In this document: one piece after another, positions 32,842-41,609 of the stretch
Numbering within the stretch: the stretch's first letter is position 1
Layout of the letters: each line of letters starts with the position of its first letter
DNA from: Fictibacillus nanhaiensis
Lineage (GTDB): Bacteria; Bacillota; Bacilli; Bacillales; Fictibacillaceae
Direction: 5' to 3'
Assembly: GCF_019801215.1 (NCBI RefSeq)
Contig: NZ_JAHVJO010000002.1
Location: 434,001-498,000, forward strand
Length of the DNA stretch: 64,000 nt
The notes under the pieces: generated by a model
Told to the model about the DNA's origin: nothing
Seen by the model: only the letters and a program-made list of their open reading frames with translations
Database searches by the model: none
Translations under genes and position numbers: made by a program

Positions 32842-34608
32842 CTATTTCTTTTCAGCTGCAAAAGATACAGCTACTCGATCACTTTCTGCTAAACCAGACT
32901 TTGTAACCGTAACATAGATTTTTCCGCCTTTTTGCCCAAGTTGTTTAATTGATAAAGAAACATAAGAATCTGTAGACTCTTTGGTTGCAAGCAATGTACC
33001 TTTAGAACTAGTATTATAGATTTTAACCACATCGCCCTTTGCTACTCCCCTAACAGACACAGAATCTGATTTCCCTTTGTTATTATACACTTTGATTTTG
33101 GAAGCTGATAATGGATTAGATTTCATAGAAATTTTAAATTCATATGGTCTGTCATAAGAATTGAAGGAATCTTGCATAACAAAATAGTATGTTCCTTTTT
33201 TAAGCCATAATTTAGTAGAAGCATACCCTGAAACTAAGTCATCAGAATTTGTATACAAATCTGTGTACACATCACCATGGCTATTTTGAATATGACCATG
33301 CCATGATGCATCAGCTAATTGCTTCATATATAACGAAACATTTCCATCTGTTGGAACTATAAATTTAAAGATGTCCTTATCACTTGAATTAGACAATCTT
33401 CCATAATAGAACTTATTTAATTTCATAGAATTGGCAGACGTCAAGTTATCATTGAATTCTCTCTCATAAACCGTACTTGCAGTGAAACTGGCTTTAATCT
33501 CATAAGGCAGATCATAGGAATTATTAGAATCACTTACCTTTATATAATAAGTACCTTTAGGAAGGCCTATTTGTGTTTTGGCATATCCTTTAACAAGCTC
33601 ACTATAATCCGTATAAAGGTCTTCATATATATTCCCTTTACTATCTTGAATATGAGCATACCAGCTTGCTCCAGCTGATTGTTTCATCGAAAGTGTTACG
33701 TTTCCATTAGATGGCAGTGTAATCTTATAAACATCCGTATCATAATAATTTGAGATGCTGCCTTTATATGTTTGATTTACGTTCATTGCATTCGCAGCAG
33801 TAAGGCTATTATTAAATTCTTTTTCGTAATTAGTGCTCTTATTAAAAACCGTTTTTATCTCATAAGGTATATCATCAGTATTATAGGAATCACTAATGTT
33901 TATATAATAGTTTCCTTTTGGAAGACCCACTTGAACTTTTGCATACCCTTCAACCAATTCACTATCGTCTGTGTAAAGACTTTCGTAAATCTCCCCTTTA
34001 CTATTCTGAATATGCGTATACCATTGAACATTTGATTTTTGTTTAACGTATAAGGTTACATTTCCCGCAGTTGGGAGGTAAATTTTATAAAAGTCGTCAT
34101 CTCCAGAATCTTTCATGCTACCTTTATAGTTTTGATTAAGAATCATCTGATTGGCGTATGTAATGCTGTCATTAGATTCTTTTTCAAAGAATTTACTAGC
34201 CAAAAAATTCACTTTAAATTCATACTTACCATTATCATTATAGTAGTCCATAATTTTTAAATAATAAGTACCTTTTGGTAAGCCCACCTGACTTACCGCA
34301 TAGCCCTCGACTAGCTCGCTATTGTCAGTATATAGATTTTCGTATATTTTTCCTGAGCTATCTTGGATCTGAGCATACCATGTTCTACCCGACTGTTGTT
34401 TAACTTGCAATGAAACATTTCCATCGCTAGGCAGGGTGAATTTATAGTAATCCTCTTCATGGTTAGTAATATTTCCAATAAGGCTTTTATTTAATTCAAT
34501 TTGCGCGGCATCGCTGATTGCCGCATGAACAAGGGTGTTTTGTTTAAATAAAATAACCGTTAATAACAAAATGCCAAGGGCAAAAGTAAACCTAGAAAAT
34601 AACTTCAA
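32842..34608 (-). CDS. Secreted PPC-domain repeat protein
   Basis: A 588-residue exported protein starting at a TTG after AGAGGATG, with signal peptide to about residue 29. It then has four tandem modules of about 115 residues. Each module shows 'D..Y/FKI.LP..GNV.L..KQ', 'W/SWYAHIQ.S.G.IYE.LYTD.SELV.GYA', 'VGLPKGTYYIKI.DSYN' and 'E.N.S...AN.M.LNQ.YKGS', the pre-peptidase C-terminal (PPC) fold. A final 90-residue domain ends SFAAEKK. PPC domains in the two flanking subtilases are related. There is no catalytic domain and no anchor, so it may be a binding or inhibitor-like partner of extracellular enzymes or matrix. The repeats probably arose by tandem duplication. Confidence 0.85.
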   Translation of the reverse strand: MKLFSRFTFALGILLLTVILFKQNTLVHAAISDAAQIELNKSLIGNITNHEEDYYKFTLPSDGNVSLQVKQQSGRTWYAQIQDSSGKIYENLYTDNSELVEGYAVSQVGLPKGTYYLKIMDYYNDNGKYEFKVNFLASKFFEKESNDSITYANQMILNQNYKGSMKDSGDDDFYKIYLPTAGNVTLYVKQKSNVQWYTHIQNSKGEIYESLYTDDSELVEGYAKVQVGLPKGNYYINISDSYNTDDIPYEIKTVFNKSTNYEKEFNNSLTAANAMNVNQTYKGSISNYYDTDVYKITLPSNGNVTLSMKQSAGASWYAHIQDSKGNIYEDLYTDYSELVKGYAKTQIGLPKGTYYIKVSDSNNSYDLPYEIKASFTASTVYEREFNDNLTSANSMKLNKFYYGRLSNSSDKDIFKFIVPTDGNVSLYMKQLADASWHGHIQNSHGDVYTDLYTNSDDLVSGYASTKLWLKKGTYYFVMQDSFNSYDRPYEFKISMKSNPLSASKIKVYNNKGKSDSVSVRGVAKGDVVKIYNTSSKGTLLATKESTDSYVSLSIKQLGQKGGKIYVTVTKSGLAESDRVAVSFAAEKK

Positions 34609-34870
34609 AAAATAACATCCTCTCCATAAATGTACGAATCTAGTATATTTTACATTATTTTCTTAATTATAGGTATAGTTTACCGGTATGTTTTTACTAT
34701 TTTTCGGGTTACTTCACTAATTATTTTTGTTATATAACTGTTAATTCTTATAAATAAATCTAAAAAAGCATGAAAAACTTACAAAAAATGACGAAAAGAA
34801 AATGGCTTAACAACCAAACTTGCTCATATATATATGCCTTGTAGGCCTATTTGAGGAAGGGGATACCAGG

Positions 34871-37033
34871 ATGAATACAAGGATGAAGTTAATTAGTGCT
34901 TTCGTTGGTGCAGGCTTTTTATTATCTACTACATTCGTTTATGCAGAAGCTCCACAAGGATCTCATACTCTTAAAAAAGGAGCGGGATATGTAAGTAACC
35001 ATGTGGTACACATTCCAAAACAGACACAGAAAAAGGCAAACCATTTGTTTAAACCCAATTTGGCCTCAAAGCACCGCCTGATCTCTTCAGAAGATGTACG
35101 ACTCGGATATAAAAAGGGAGAAGTCATTGTTAAATTTAAACCTAATCAATCTATTAAAAGTCTAGGACTATTAGTAAAAGAAAAAGGTTTAAAGGTAAAT
35201 AAAGTATTAGATAAAAACTTACGGCTGCAACTCGTAAAGTTTGATGACAAAAAATTATCCATGAAAGAAATGCTTCGACAATTACATGCAAATCCTGCCA
35301 TCGAATATGCAGAACCAAACTATATATACCAGCCTACAGGAGTTTCCGATCCCTATTACAGCAATCTGTGGGGACTTAAAAATACGGGTCAATCCATTAA
35401 CGGGGTTACAGGAAAAGCCGGAATCGATATAAATGTAGAGACCGCTTGGACAAAAACAAAAGGAACAACCTCCACAGTCGTTGCTGTCATTGATACGGGT
35501 ATTGATATTAGTCATCCCGATCTAAAGGACAACGTTTGGATTAATCCCGGGGAGATACCTAACGACGGCATCGACAATGATAATAATGGTTATGTAGATG
35601 ATATAAACGGATGGAACTTTTTCGACAATAATAATAGAGTTTATTATTATCCAGATGAGGATCTTCACGGCACACATGTCGCAGGAACCATTGCGGGGAA
35701 AGCAAATACCATTGGTGTCATTGGGGTAGCTCCAAATATTAAAGTTATGTCTTTAAAGTTTATTGGACCCGATGGCGGATACTTAGCCGATGCCATTTCA
35801 GCCATTCAATACGCCAAAAATAATGGGATTAAGATTACGAATAACTCCTGGGGTGGCGGATCTTATTCACAGGCGCTATATGATGCGATTCATAGCTCCC
35901 AATCATTATTTGTAGCTGCTTCTGGAAACGATGGGGTTAATGCTGATTCACAACCTATGTATCCAGCAGCCTATGACGCTGCCAATATTTTGTCAGTTGC
36001 AGCTATCGATAATACAGGAAATCTTGCGTACTTTTCTAACTATGGAACAACAAGTGTAGATGTTGCGGCACCTGGCGTTTCAATCTATAGTACAACACCG
36101 GAAAATTCTTACGGTTATTTAGACGGTACATCCATGGCCACACCACATGCGACCGGAGCAGCCGCATTAATAGCCAGTGCTAGCCCTTCCTTTACTACTG
36201 CTCAACTAAAAGACAAGATCATGAAGACGGTAACCAAACTCTCTTCACTCACAGGAAAAGTTGGCACGGGCGGACTGATTAATGCAGGAAACGCGATAAA
36301 TGGTGACACGGATGGAGATATTCCTGGCGTCCCCTTAAAAACAACAAGCATCAGCTCTAAACTCGACGCTTCAAGTGATAAAAATGATGTGTATTCACTG
36401 ACCTTACTTAAAGGAGAAAAATTCACCGTTACCATGTCTGGTGACTCAGGGACGGACTTTGATGTTTATTTATATAACTCGAGTGCCAAAACAGTCCATT
36501 CAAGTGCCGGCATTGTTGCCTACTCAGAAAAGTTGAACACATCCAGTGAAACCTTTACTTATACCGCTCCAAGCACCGGAATATATTATTTAGATTTTTA
36601 CGCTTACAAAGGAAAAGGAAAATATAACGCCTCTATCAAAAACGGTGTGACAGCTGGAACCTATCAGGATACGAGCGGAAATATCAGTTTTACTAATAAC
36701 TGGAAACTTATATCTAACAGCAGTGCTTCAGGAGGCTCCTATAAAACTGTTAATTATTCTGAAGCGAGCGCTGAATTTGTATTTAACGGCACAGGAATCA
36801 CTTACTATGCTTTAAAAAGCAGTACCCAAGGAATTGCTAAAGTAACGCTCGACGGAACCGCTTATAACGTCGATCTATGGTCCAGTAACACACAGTACAA
36901 AACCTCTGTTTTCAGTAAAACAGGCCTGAAAGCAGGAAGACATGTTCTTAAAATCGAATGGACAGGAAAAACACATTCTGGAGCTAAGAAAACAGCTACA
37001 AATATAAATGTGGATAGTTTGTTAGTTAAATAA
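34871..37033 (+). CDS. Secreted subtilisin-like serine protease (S8) with PPC domain, paralog 2
   Basis: I start at the ATG at 34871, preceded by AGGAAGGGG; an in-frame ATG 51 nt upstream has no site. The 720-residue product has the same domain order as the gene at 23953: signal peptide (to about 25), propeptide ('GEVIVKFKPNQSIKSLG', 'IEYAEPNYIYQP'), catalytic domain with Asp208, His266 and Ser421 (DGTSMATPH), the Ca-loop-like 'NDGIDNDNNGYVDDINGW', PPC domain ('GTDFDVYLYNSS', 'GIYYLDFYAYKGKG') and the C-terminal binding-like domain ('FNGTGITYYALK', 'GRHVLKIEWTG'). The paralogs are clearly related along the whole length, suggesting duplication with divergence. All catalytic residues are intact. 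Confidence 0.93.
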   Translation: MNTRMKLISAFVGAGFLLSTTFVYAEAPQGSHTLKKGAGYVSNHVVHIPKQTQKKANHLFKPNLASKHRLISSEDVRLGYKKGEVIVKFKPNQSIKSLGLLVKEKGLKVNKVLDKNLRLQLVKFDDKKLSMKEMLRQLHANPAIEYAEPNYIYQPTGVSDPYYSNLWGLKNTGQSINGVTGKAGIDINVETAWTKTKGTTSTVVAVIDTGIDISHPDLKDNVWINPGEIPNDGIDNDNNGYVDDINGWNFFDNNNRVYYYPDEDLHGTHVAGTIAGKANTIGVIGVAPNIKVMSLKFIGPDGGYLADAISAIQYAKNNGIKITNNSWGGGSYSQALYDAIHSSQSLFVAASGNDGVNADSQPMYPAAYDAANILSVAAIDNTGNLAYFSNYGTTSVDVAAPGVSIYSTTPENSYGYLDGTSMATPHATGAAALIASASPSFTTAQLKDKIMKTVTKLSSLTGKVGTGGLINAGNAINGDTDGDIPGVPLKTTSISSKLDASSDKNDVYSLTLLKGEKFTVTMSGDSGTDFDVYLYNSSAKTVHSSAGIVAYSEKLNTSSETFTYTAPSTGIYYLDFYAYKGKGKYNASIKNGVTAGTYQDTSGNISFTNNWKLISNSSASGGSYKTVNYSEASAEFVFNGTGITYYALKSSTQGIAKVTLDGTAYNVDLWSSNTQYKTSVFSKTGLKAGRHVLKIEWTGKTHSGAKKTATNINVDSLLVK

Positions 37034-37202
37034 TAAATAGGAATCAGAGATGAACTGAAAAGAATAAATTAAACAGTTTATAAAAAAGCAGCTAGTCCTA
37101 GAGCATAAGAAAGCAATCTCAATCAGTACTGACTTAGATTTAGTTGAGGATAACTTTCACCCTTATTTTTGTAAGCAACTATATAAAATTCTTTTGACTA
37201 AA
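37034..37202. other. Region after subtilase 2; no gene seen
   Basis: No open frame, hairpin or repeat that I can support. The stretch from here to 37567 contains only the hairpins at 37203 and 37528 and the gene fragment at 37244. Confidence 0.4.
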
Positions 37203-37240
37203 AAAATTCCCCCTTAGCTTTCATAACCTAGAGGGGGGAT
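37203..37240. terminator. Hairpin with C/G-rich stem
   Basis: ATTCCCCCTTAG pairs with CTAGAGGGGGGAT with a one-base bulge. On the minus strand it is followed by a T-rich stretch (ttttttagtc) and directly follows the FN3-like fragment, so it is probably that lost gene's terminator. It may also serve the convergent subtilase gene. Confidence 0.65.
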
Positions 37241-37243
37241 TAA

Positions 37244-37378
37244 TTATTTTGTGTAGCTTCCAGCTTTTGAAGTAGCACGATACATTTCATACCTGCTCGC
37301 TTCTCTTCCCTTATTCCACGAAATTTTAATAGAACTGTTGCTTGCATGCACCCTTTTTATACTCCAATTATTTCCCAT
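37244..37378 (-). pseudogene. Fibronectin-type-III-like C-terminal fragment
   Basis: A 44-residue open frame reads ASNSSIKISWNKGREASRYE and MYRATSKAGSYTK-stop. This is the standard FN3 pattern of Bacillus secreted proteins (S.KISW..V.GAS.YE.YRATS..G.YTK). It has no signal peptide, ribosome binding site or upstream domain, and a terminator-like hairpin follows, so it is the surviving end of a deleted extracellular protein gene. Confidence 0.7.
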
Positions 37379-37527
37379 CCTCTTCAGTATTTTGAATATG
37401 TCTATATTATAGGTATTAGAAATAAAGAATTAAAATCTTCCAAATAGAATGATAAAAAAAGAACAAATCATCTTCCAATGAGGATTTAAGGCTTATCCAT
37501 AGCCTGCACCCTTGCCGGACAAACATG

Positions 37528-37558
37528 AAAAAACACCCAAGCCATCTCGGCTCAGGTG
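37528..37558 (-). terminator. Rho-independent terminator of the BCCT gene
   Basis: On the minus strand CACC-tg-AGCC pairs with GGCT-tg-GGTG and is followed by TTTTTT, just beyond the transporter stop. Confidence 0.85.
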
Positions 37559-37567
37559 CTCAACACT

Positions 37568-39130
37568 TTACCCTACATCCTTCATATCCTCAGAATAGTC
37601 ATCACCATCTGAATCTCTTTCACTCATATCATACTTCTCTGGCGCACGTGCCACCTTAATCAAAGCAACGACGATAAACAAACATAACAACAGTGCCGGG
37701 ACTCCTCCAAGGTTGGAAAGCATCTTGATTCCATCGATCTTTGCGAATGAGATCATGATCCAGGAGATCGTTCCGACTGCAACACCCCAAACGACTTTTA
37801 TCTTGAAGTCTGGCTCTGGGCTTTGAGGTGTAATTCCTGTCGCACTGATTCCACCCATAGCAGAGATGTTGGAATCGGCTGCGGTAACAAATGAGATAAA
37901 TACGATGAACAAGTAAAAAGGAATAAGAAGAAAGGATAATGGCAGATCAGATAGTACGGAATAGAGAACAGATTCTGGTCCACTGTTTGTTAAAATATCA
38001 CCTAGTTTACTTTCCGTCATCTGCTGGTGGATAGATGTTCCGCCAAAGATCGTCATCCAAATCGCGCCGAACACAGATGGCATACCAAAGTTTACTAGAA
38101 TGAATGCACGCACCGTATATCCATAAGAGATTCTTCCTAAGAACAGTGCAGTTATCGCTGCCCAAGCAAACCAGTTCGCCCAGTAGAATACTGTCCACCA
38201 TTGCGGCCATTGGTCGCCTGCTGCTGCTCCGGTAAATAAGCTCTTTTCAAAGAAATTAGATAAGAAATTCCCGAACGACTCTGTTCCTAAGTTAACGATA
38301 AATGCTGTTGGCCCAGCTATAAATAAGAAGAGAATCACGACTACATAGACCTTCATGTTGATGTCTGAAAGAATTCGAATTCCTTTCATCAGACCACTTG
38401 AAGCTGAAATCACGAACGTAATCATAACTACCGCAGCGATTACAGCCCACATCGTTGAATTGCTAGGGAGATCAGTAAGATAATTGACTCCCCCTGCGAG
38501 GTTAAGAATCGTCGTACCCATCGCAGCAGCCATACCGAGTGCTAGTGTGTACAAACATAAAGCGTCAACTGTCTTTCCCCAACCGCCTGATACACGTTCA
38601 CCAAAAAGTGGTGCCAATGTTGAACTTAGAGAGAACGGCTTACGCATGTTGTAATAAGCAAAAGCAAACATAAGTGCTGGAACACAATAGATTGCGTAAG
38701 GTGTTACCGTCCAGTGCAGGTACATCGTGGACATGGAAAAAACGGCTGCTTCAGCGCTGTTTGCCTTAATTCCAAGTGATTCTGGTGGTGCTGTTAGATG
38801 ATAGACCGGCTCGATAAATCCCCAGAATGTTACACCAGCTGCAATCGTTGTACATAATGTGATTGCGATCCAGTTGCGAAGTTTTAACAGTGGCTCAGCC
38901 TTACTTCCACCGATTTTCACTTTTCCAAGTGGTGAAAAATAAACGCCAACAACCGTTATGAGCATCAAGAGTCCGCCTAAGCTGAACAGCCAACCTAGGT
39001 TTGCTAAAAGCCAATTATTTGCATCTGTTGCGACCTTAATAAACCAAACTCTGTTCGTAAAACTTAAAACAGCTGCCACCACTAAAAGTAAAAACGGCGG
39101 CCAAAATACGCTGTGTCTAATATTTTTCAT
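37568..39130 (-). CDS. BCCT-family transporter (betaine/carnitine/choline type)
   Basis: I start at the second ATG (39130), 9 nt after AAGGGGG; the first (39139) is too close to it. The 520-residue protein has twelve membrane segments and the BCCT signature region 'WWTVFYWANWFAWAAITALFLG', with 'GMAAAMGTTILNLAGGVNYL' in the substrate region. BCCT proteins import trimethylammonium or related solutes with Na+ or H+. In the canonical signature the aromatic box has YWxWW; here the second W is N and the later position A, so substrate may differ from glycine betaine. It is the last gene of a run of seven minus-strand genes of catabolic type. A 16-bp palindrome lies 20 nt before the start. Confidence 0.9.
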   Translation of the reverse strand: MKNIRHSVFWPPFLLLVVAAVLSFTNRVWFIKVATDANNWLLANLGWLFSLGGLLMLITVVGVYFSPLGKVKIGGSKAEPLLKLRNWIAITLCTTIAAGVTFWGFIEPVYHLTAPPESLGIKANSAEAAVFSMSTMYLHWTVTPYAIYCVPALMFAFAYYNMRKPFSLSSTLAPLFGERVSGGWGKTVDALCLYTLALGMAAAMGTTILNLAGGVNYLTDLPSNSTMWAVIAAVVMITFVISASSGLMKGIRILSDINMKVYVVVILFLFIAGPTAFIVNLGTESFGNFLSNFFEKSLFTGAAAGDQWPQWWTVFYWANWFAWAAITALFLGRISYGYTVRAFILVNFGMPSVFGAIWMTIFGGTSIHQQMTESKLGDILTNSGPESVLYSVLSDLPLSFLLIPFYLFIVFISFVTAADSNISAMGGISATGITPQSPEPDFKIKVVWGVAVGTISWIMISFAKIDGIKMLSNLGGVPALLLCLFIVVALIKVARAPEKYDMSERDSDGDDYSEDMKDVG

Positions 39131-39150
39131 CCCTTTCATCCCCCTTATCC

Positions 39151-39166
39151 TTAAACAAACGTTTAA
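39151..39166. promoter_or_regulatory. 16-bp palindrome, copy 6 (BCCT leader)
   Basis: TTAAACAAACGTTTAA, 20 nt upstream of the BCCT start. Next to it (39171-39184) agaaagcgattata matches a CcpA cre consensus at 12 of 14 positions, weakly suggesting carbon control as well. Confidence 0.55.
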
Positions 39167-39191
39167 AACGAGAAAGCGATTATATAAAAAC

Positions 39192-40379
39192 TTATGCTTC
39201 TAAAGGTTGAAGTTCTAGGATGTTCCTCGCAAATCTTTGTAAATCTTCTACACTTGCTGATCGGCAGTTATTGTTCAGCATCGGAGCGTTCTCTTCAGAT
39301 TGCATTGTATGAACGAAAGGTGTCAAATTTTCTTTCGTTAAACCATCATCATATAACGAAAGCTTTAAACCACTTACTTTAACAAGTCTGCTATATTCAT
39401 TCGCTCCGGCTAAAGCTAATTCTTTTTCGGTTAAATTCCCTGCGTCAACACCCATTGCTTTAGCGATTTTCGCATGAATCCTAACCGCTTCTTCAGCATT
39501 CCAAGCATAAGCAGCATGTAACGCGATCGCGACAGCTCGTCCGTGATGGATATACCCAACCGTCCCTAGAGCGTGACCCATGCAATGGGCGATGCCTGTT
39601 CCGCCTTGCTCAATGGCCAAACCTGCTAGAGTCGCAGCTAAAGCTAAATTCCCGCGAGCTTCTAGGTCATCTGGTGTCGCTAAAGCTTTTTCAAAGTTTT
39701 CGGCGATTAGCTGAACGCTCTGTAAACTCAATGCTTCAATAAATGGATTTGTTCTCTTTCCTGTACATGCCTCAATCGCATGAACGAGAGCATCAAGAGT
39801 TGTTGCAGCTGTTAAAAAACCTGGAAGTGCTTTTGTGAATTCCGGCTCAAGGATTGCGAGTTCTGGAGCCATGTTAGTATCCCATCCCCACACCTTTCGT
39901 TTTTCTAATGTTGAGAATACTACTGTACTCGTCACTTCTGCCCCTGTACCTGATGTGGTTGGAAGCATAATCGTTTTAATTTTTTTAAAAGGAAACGGAT
40001 TTGCCATTAATGCGTAATGCATTGCAGGCTGTTCGCCACCGGCAACTAATGATGCCATCTTCGCTACGTCCATAGCCGATCCGCCGCCAAGGCCGATCAC
40101 ACACGATGCACCGAACTCACGAATCACCTCAGCTGCTTCATCAATAGAAGCTGCACTTGGATCACTTTGTACATTGCTGAATAGACGGGTTTCTACCCCA
40201 CCTTCTTCAAGCGCTTTTAAAACCAAATCGGCTAGTCCTACAGCAACCACCCCTGGATCTGTCACAAGAACTGCCTTTCCTTCACCCGATAAACCTTTTA
40301 CGTCATTCCCTATCTGAAGATAGCGCCCTGTGCCATACGCGACACGGGTCTTAGGTGAAAACTCAAATGGTGTACTCAA
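39192..40379 (-). CDS. Iron-containing alcohol dehydrogenase (type III)
   Basis: A 395-residue NAD(P)-dependent enzyme starting at a TTG after AGGAGG. Family blocks are 'VIGLGGGSAMDVAKMASL' (the GGGS nucleotide motif), 'IMLPTTSGTGAEVT', 'TTLDALVHAIEAC' and 'GIAHCMGHALGTVGYIHHGRAVAIALH', with Asp and three His as metal ligands. The family includes lactaldehyde reductase FucO, 1,3-propanediol and choline-type (GbsB) dehydrogenases. It lies between the BCCT gene (53-nt gap) and a Zn-dependent dehydrogenase (24-nt gap), all co-directional, so it probably oxidises an alcohol or reduces an aldehyde from the imported solute. The true substrate cannot be told. Confidence 0.9.
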   Translation of the reverse strand: MSTPFEFSPKTRVAYGTGRYLQIGNDVKGLSGEGKAVLVTDPGVVAVGLADLVLKALEEGGVETRLFSNVQSDPSAASIDEAAEVIREFGASCVIGLGGGSAMDVAKMASLVAGGEQPAMHYALMANPFPFKKIKTIMLPTTSGTGAEVTSTVVFSTLEKRKVWGWDTNMAPELAILEPEFTKALPGFLTAATTLDALVHAIEACTGKRTNPFIEALSLQSVQLIAENFEKALATPDDLEARGNLALAATLAGLAIEQGGTGIAHCMGHALGTVGYIHHGRAVAIALHAAYAWNAEEAVRIHAKIAKAMGVDAGNLTEKELALAGANEYSRLVKVSGLKLSLYDDGLTKENLTPFVHTMQSEENAPMLNNNCRSASVEDLQRFARNILELQPLEA

Positions 40380-40403
40380 CTAACTTCCTCCTTCTACTCG
40401 CTC

Positions 40404-41579
40404 TTAAAGAGATAGCTTCGTTACTTCGATCTGTACCTCTATTTTTTCTGCCGAAATTGGGGCTGCCGGTGAAAACTCAATCACAGAACGTCCGACATTA
40501 ATACAGTTGCAATCATGGAACGAATCAAACGCTTTGTTGATATCATCAAGAGAGATACGATTGAGAACCAGTTCATCTAGCTTAAACTTGCCATCCAAAT
40601 AGAGCTGAGCGATCGTTGGAAAATCACGATAAGGCTGTGTGTCACCATAAAAACTTCCTTTTAAAACCTTTCCTACTCGATGGAAACCGCCTGCAGGAAG
40701 ATTAAGAGAAGCCGTAGGATTGAACGCGCCAACCACCACGACCGTTCCACCTTTTCGTGTTCCATTCCAAGCACTTTCTGTCGCACGCGTGTTACCGGAA
40801 CAATCGATTGCAAAGTGAACGCCGAACCCTCCCGTTATTTCGCGAAGAGCTTCTGCTGTATCTTCTTCAGCCACGTTCACCGTATGCGTTGCACCGAACT
40901 GCTTTGCGATCTCCAGGTTGGCGGGCTTCACGTCACATGCGATGATTTTGGAAGCACCGGCAATCTTTGCACCTTGAATAGCGTTTACTCCAACTCCGCC
41001 GATTCCGAAAACAGCGACTGTCGATCCAGGTGTCACCTTCGCTGCATTAACTGCTGCACCGTAGCCAGTTGCTACACCACAGCCTATTAACGAAGCTTGG
41101 GCAAGTGGCATCTCACTAGGCAGTTTCACACATGATAACTCTGGCACTACCGCATACTCAGCGAAAGTAGACAAGAGAGAATTGTGATAGATCCTCTCAC
41201 CGTTACGACTCAACCGAGATGTTCCATCAAGTAATGTACCGTCAAACATTGGCCTGAAAGCTGATTCACATAAATGAACAGCACCTGTTACACAAAACTC
41301 ACATGTACCACAATACGGCACCCAGCTTAGCGCGACCTTATCACCTGGCTTCACTTTGTACACATTCGGCCCAACCGATACAACCGTTCCCGCTCCTTCG
41401 TGACCCAAAATGGTCGGAATCGGGGTCGTTGCATCATTCACTGCATTTAAATCGCTATGGCAAACACCCGTTGCCTCGATTTTGACAAGCACTTCATTTG
41501 CTTTTGGATCCGCTAAGTCAACCTCTTGAATGGTAAGAGGCATTCCAACACCTGCCATAACAGCCGCCTTTATTTTCAT
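40404..41579 (-). CDS. Zinc-dependent alcohol dehydrogenase
   Basis: I start at the ATG at 41579 (GAGGG 8 nt upstream). The 391-residue enzyme has catalytic zinc ligands in 'TGVCHSDLN' and 'GHEGAGTVVSVGP', the structural zinc set 'CGTCEFCVTGAVHLC', and NAD-binding 'VFGIGGVGVNAIQGAKIAG'. Layout and length fit the class III / aryl-alcohol dehydrogenase group of the MDR family. It is the second alcohol dehydrogenase of the cluster, an unusual pairing with the Fe type. The ALDH gene lies 30 nt upstream in the same direction. Confidence 0.92.
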   Translation of the reverse strand: MKIKAAVMAGVGMPLTIQEVDLADPKANEVLVKIEATGVCHSDLNAVNDATTPIPTILGHEGAGTVVSVGPNVYKVKPGDKVALSWVPYCGTCEFCVTGAVHLCESAFRPMFDGTLLDGTSRLSRNGERIYHNSLLSTFAEYAVVPELSCVKLPSEMPLAQASLIGCGVATGYGAAVNAAKVTPGSTVAVFGIGGVGVNAIQGAKIAGASKIIACDVKPANLEIAKQFGATHTVNVAEEDTAEALREITGGFGVHFAIDCSGNTRATESAWNGTRKGGTVVVVGAFNPTASLNLPAGGFHRVGKVLKGSFYGDTQPYRDFPTIAQLYLDGKFKLDELVLNRISLDDINKAFDSFHDCNCINVGRSVIEFSPAAPISAEKIEVQIEVTKLSL

Positions 41580-41609
41580 CGCTTGTTCCCTCATCTTCTC
41601 TATGGTTTT

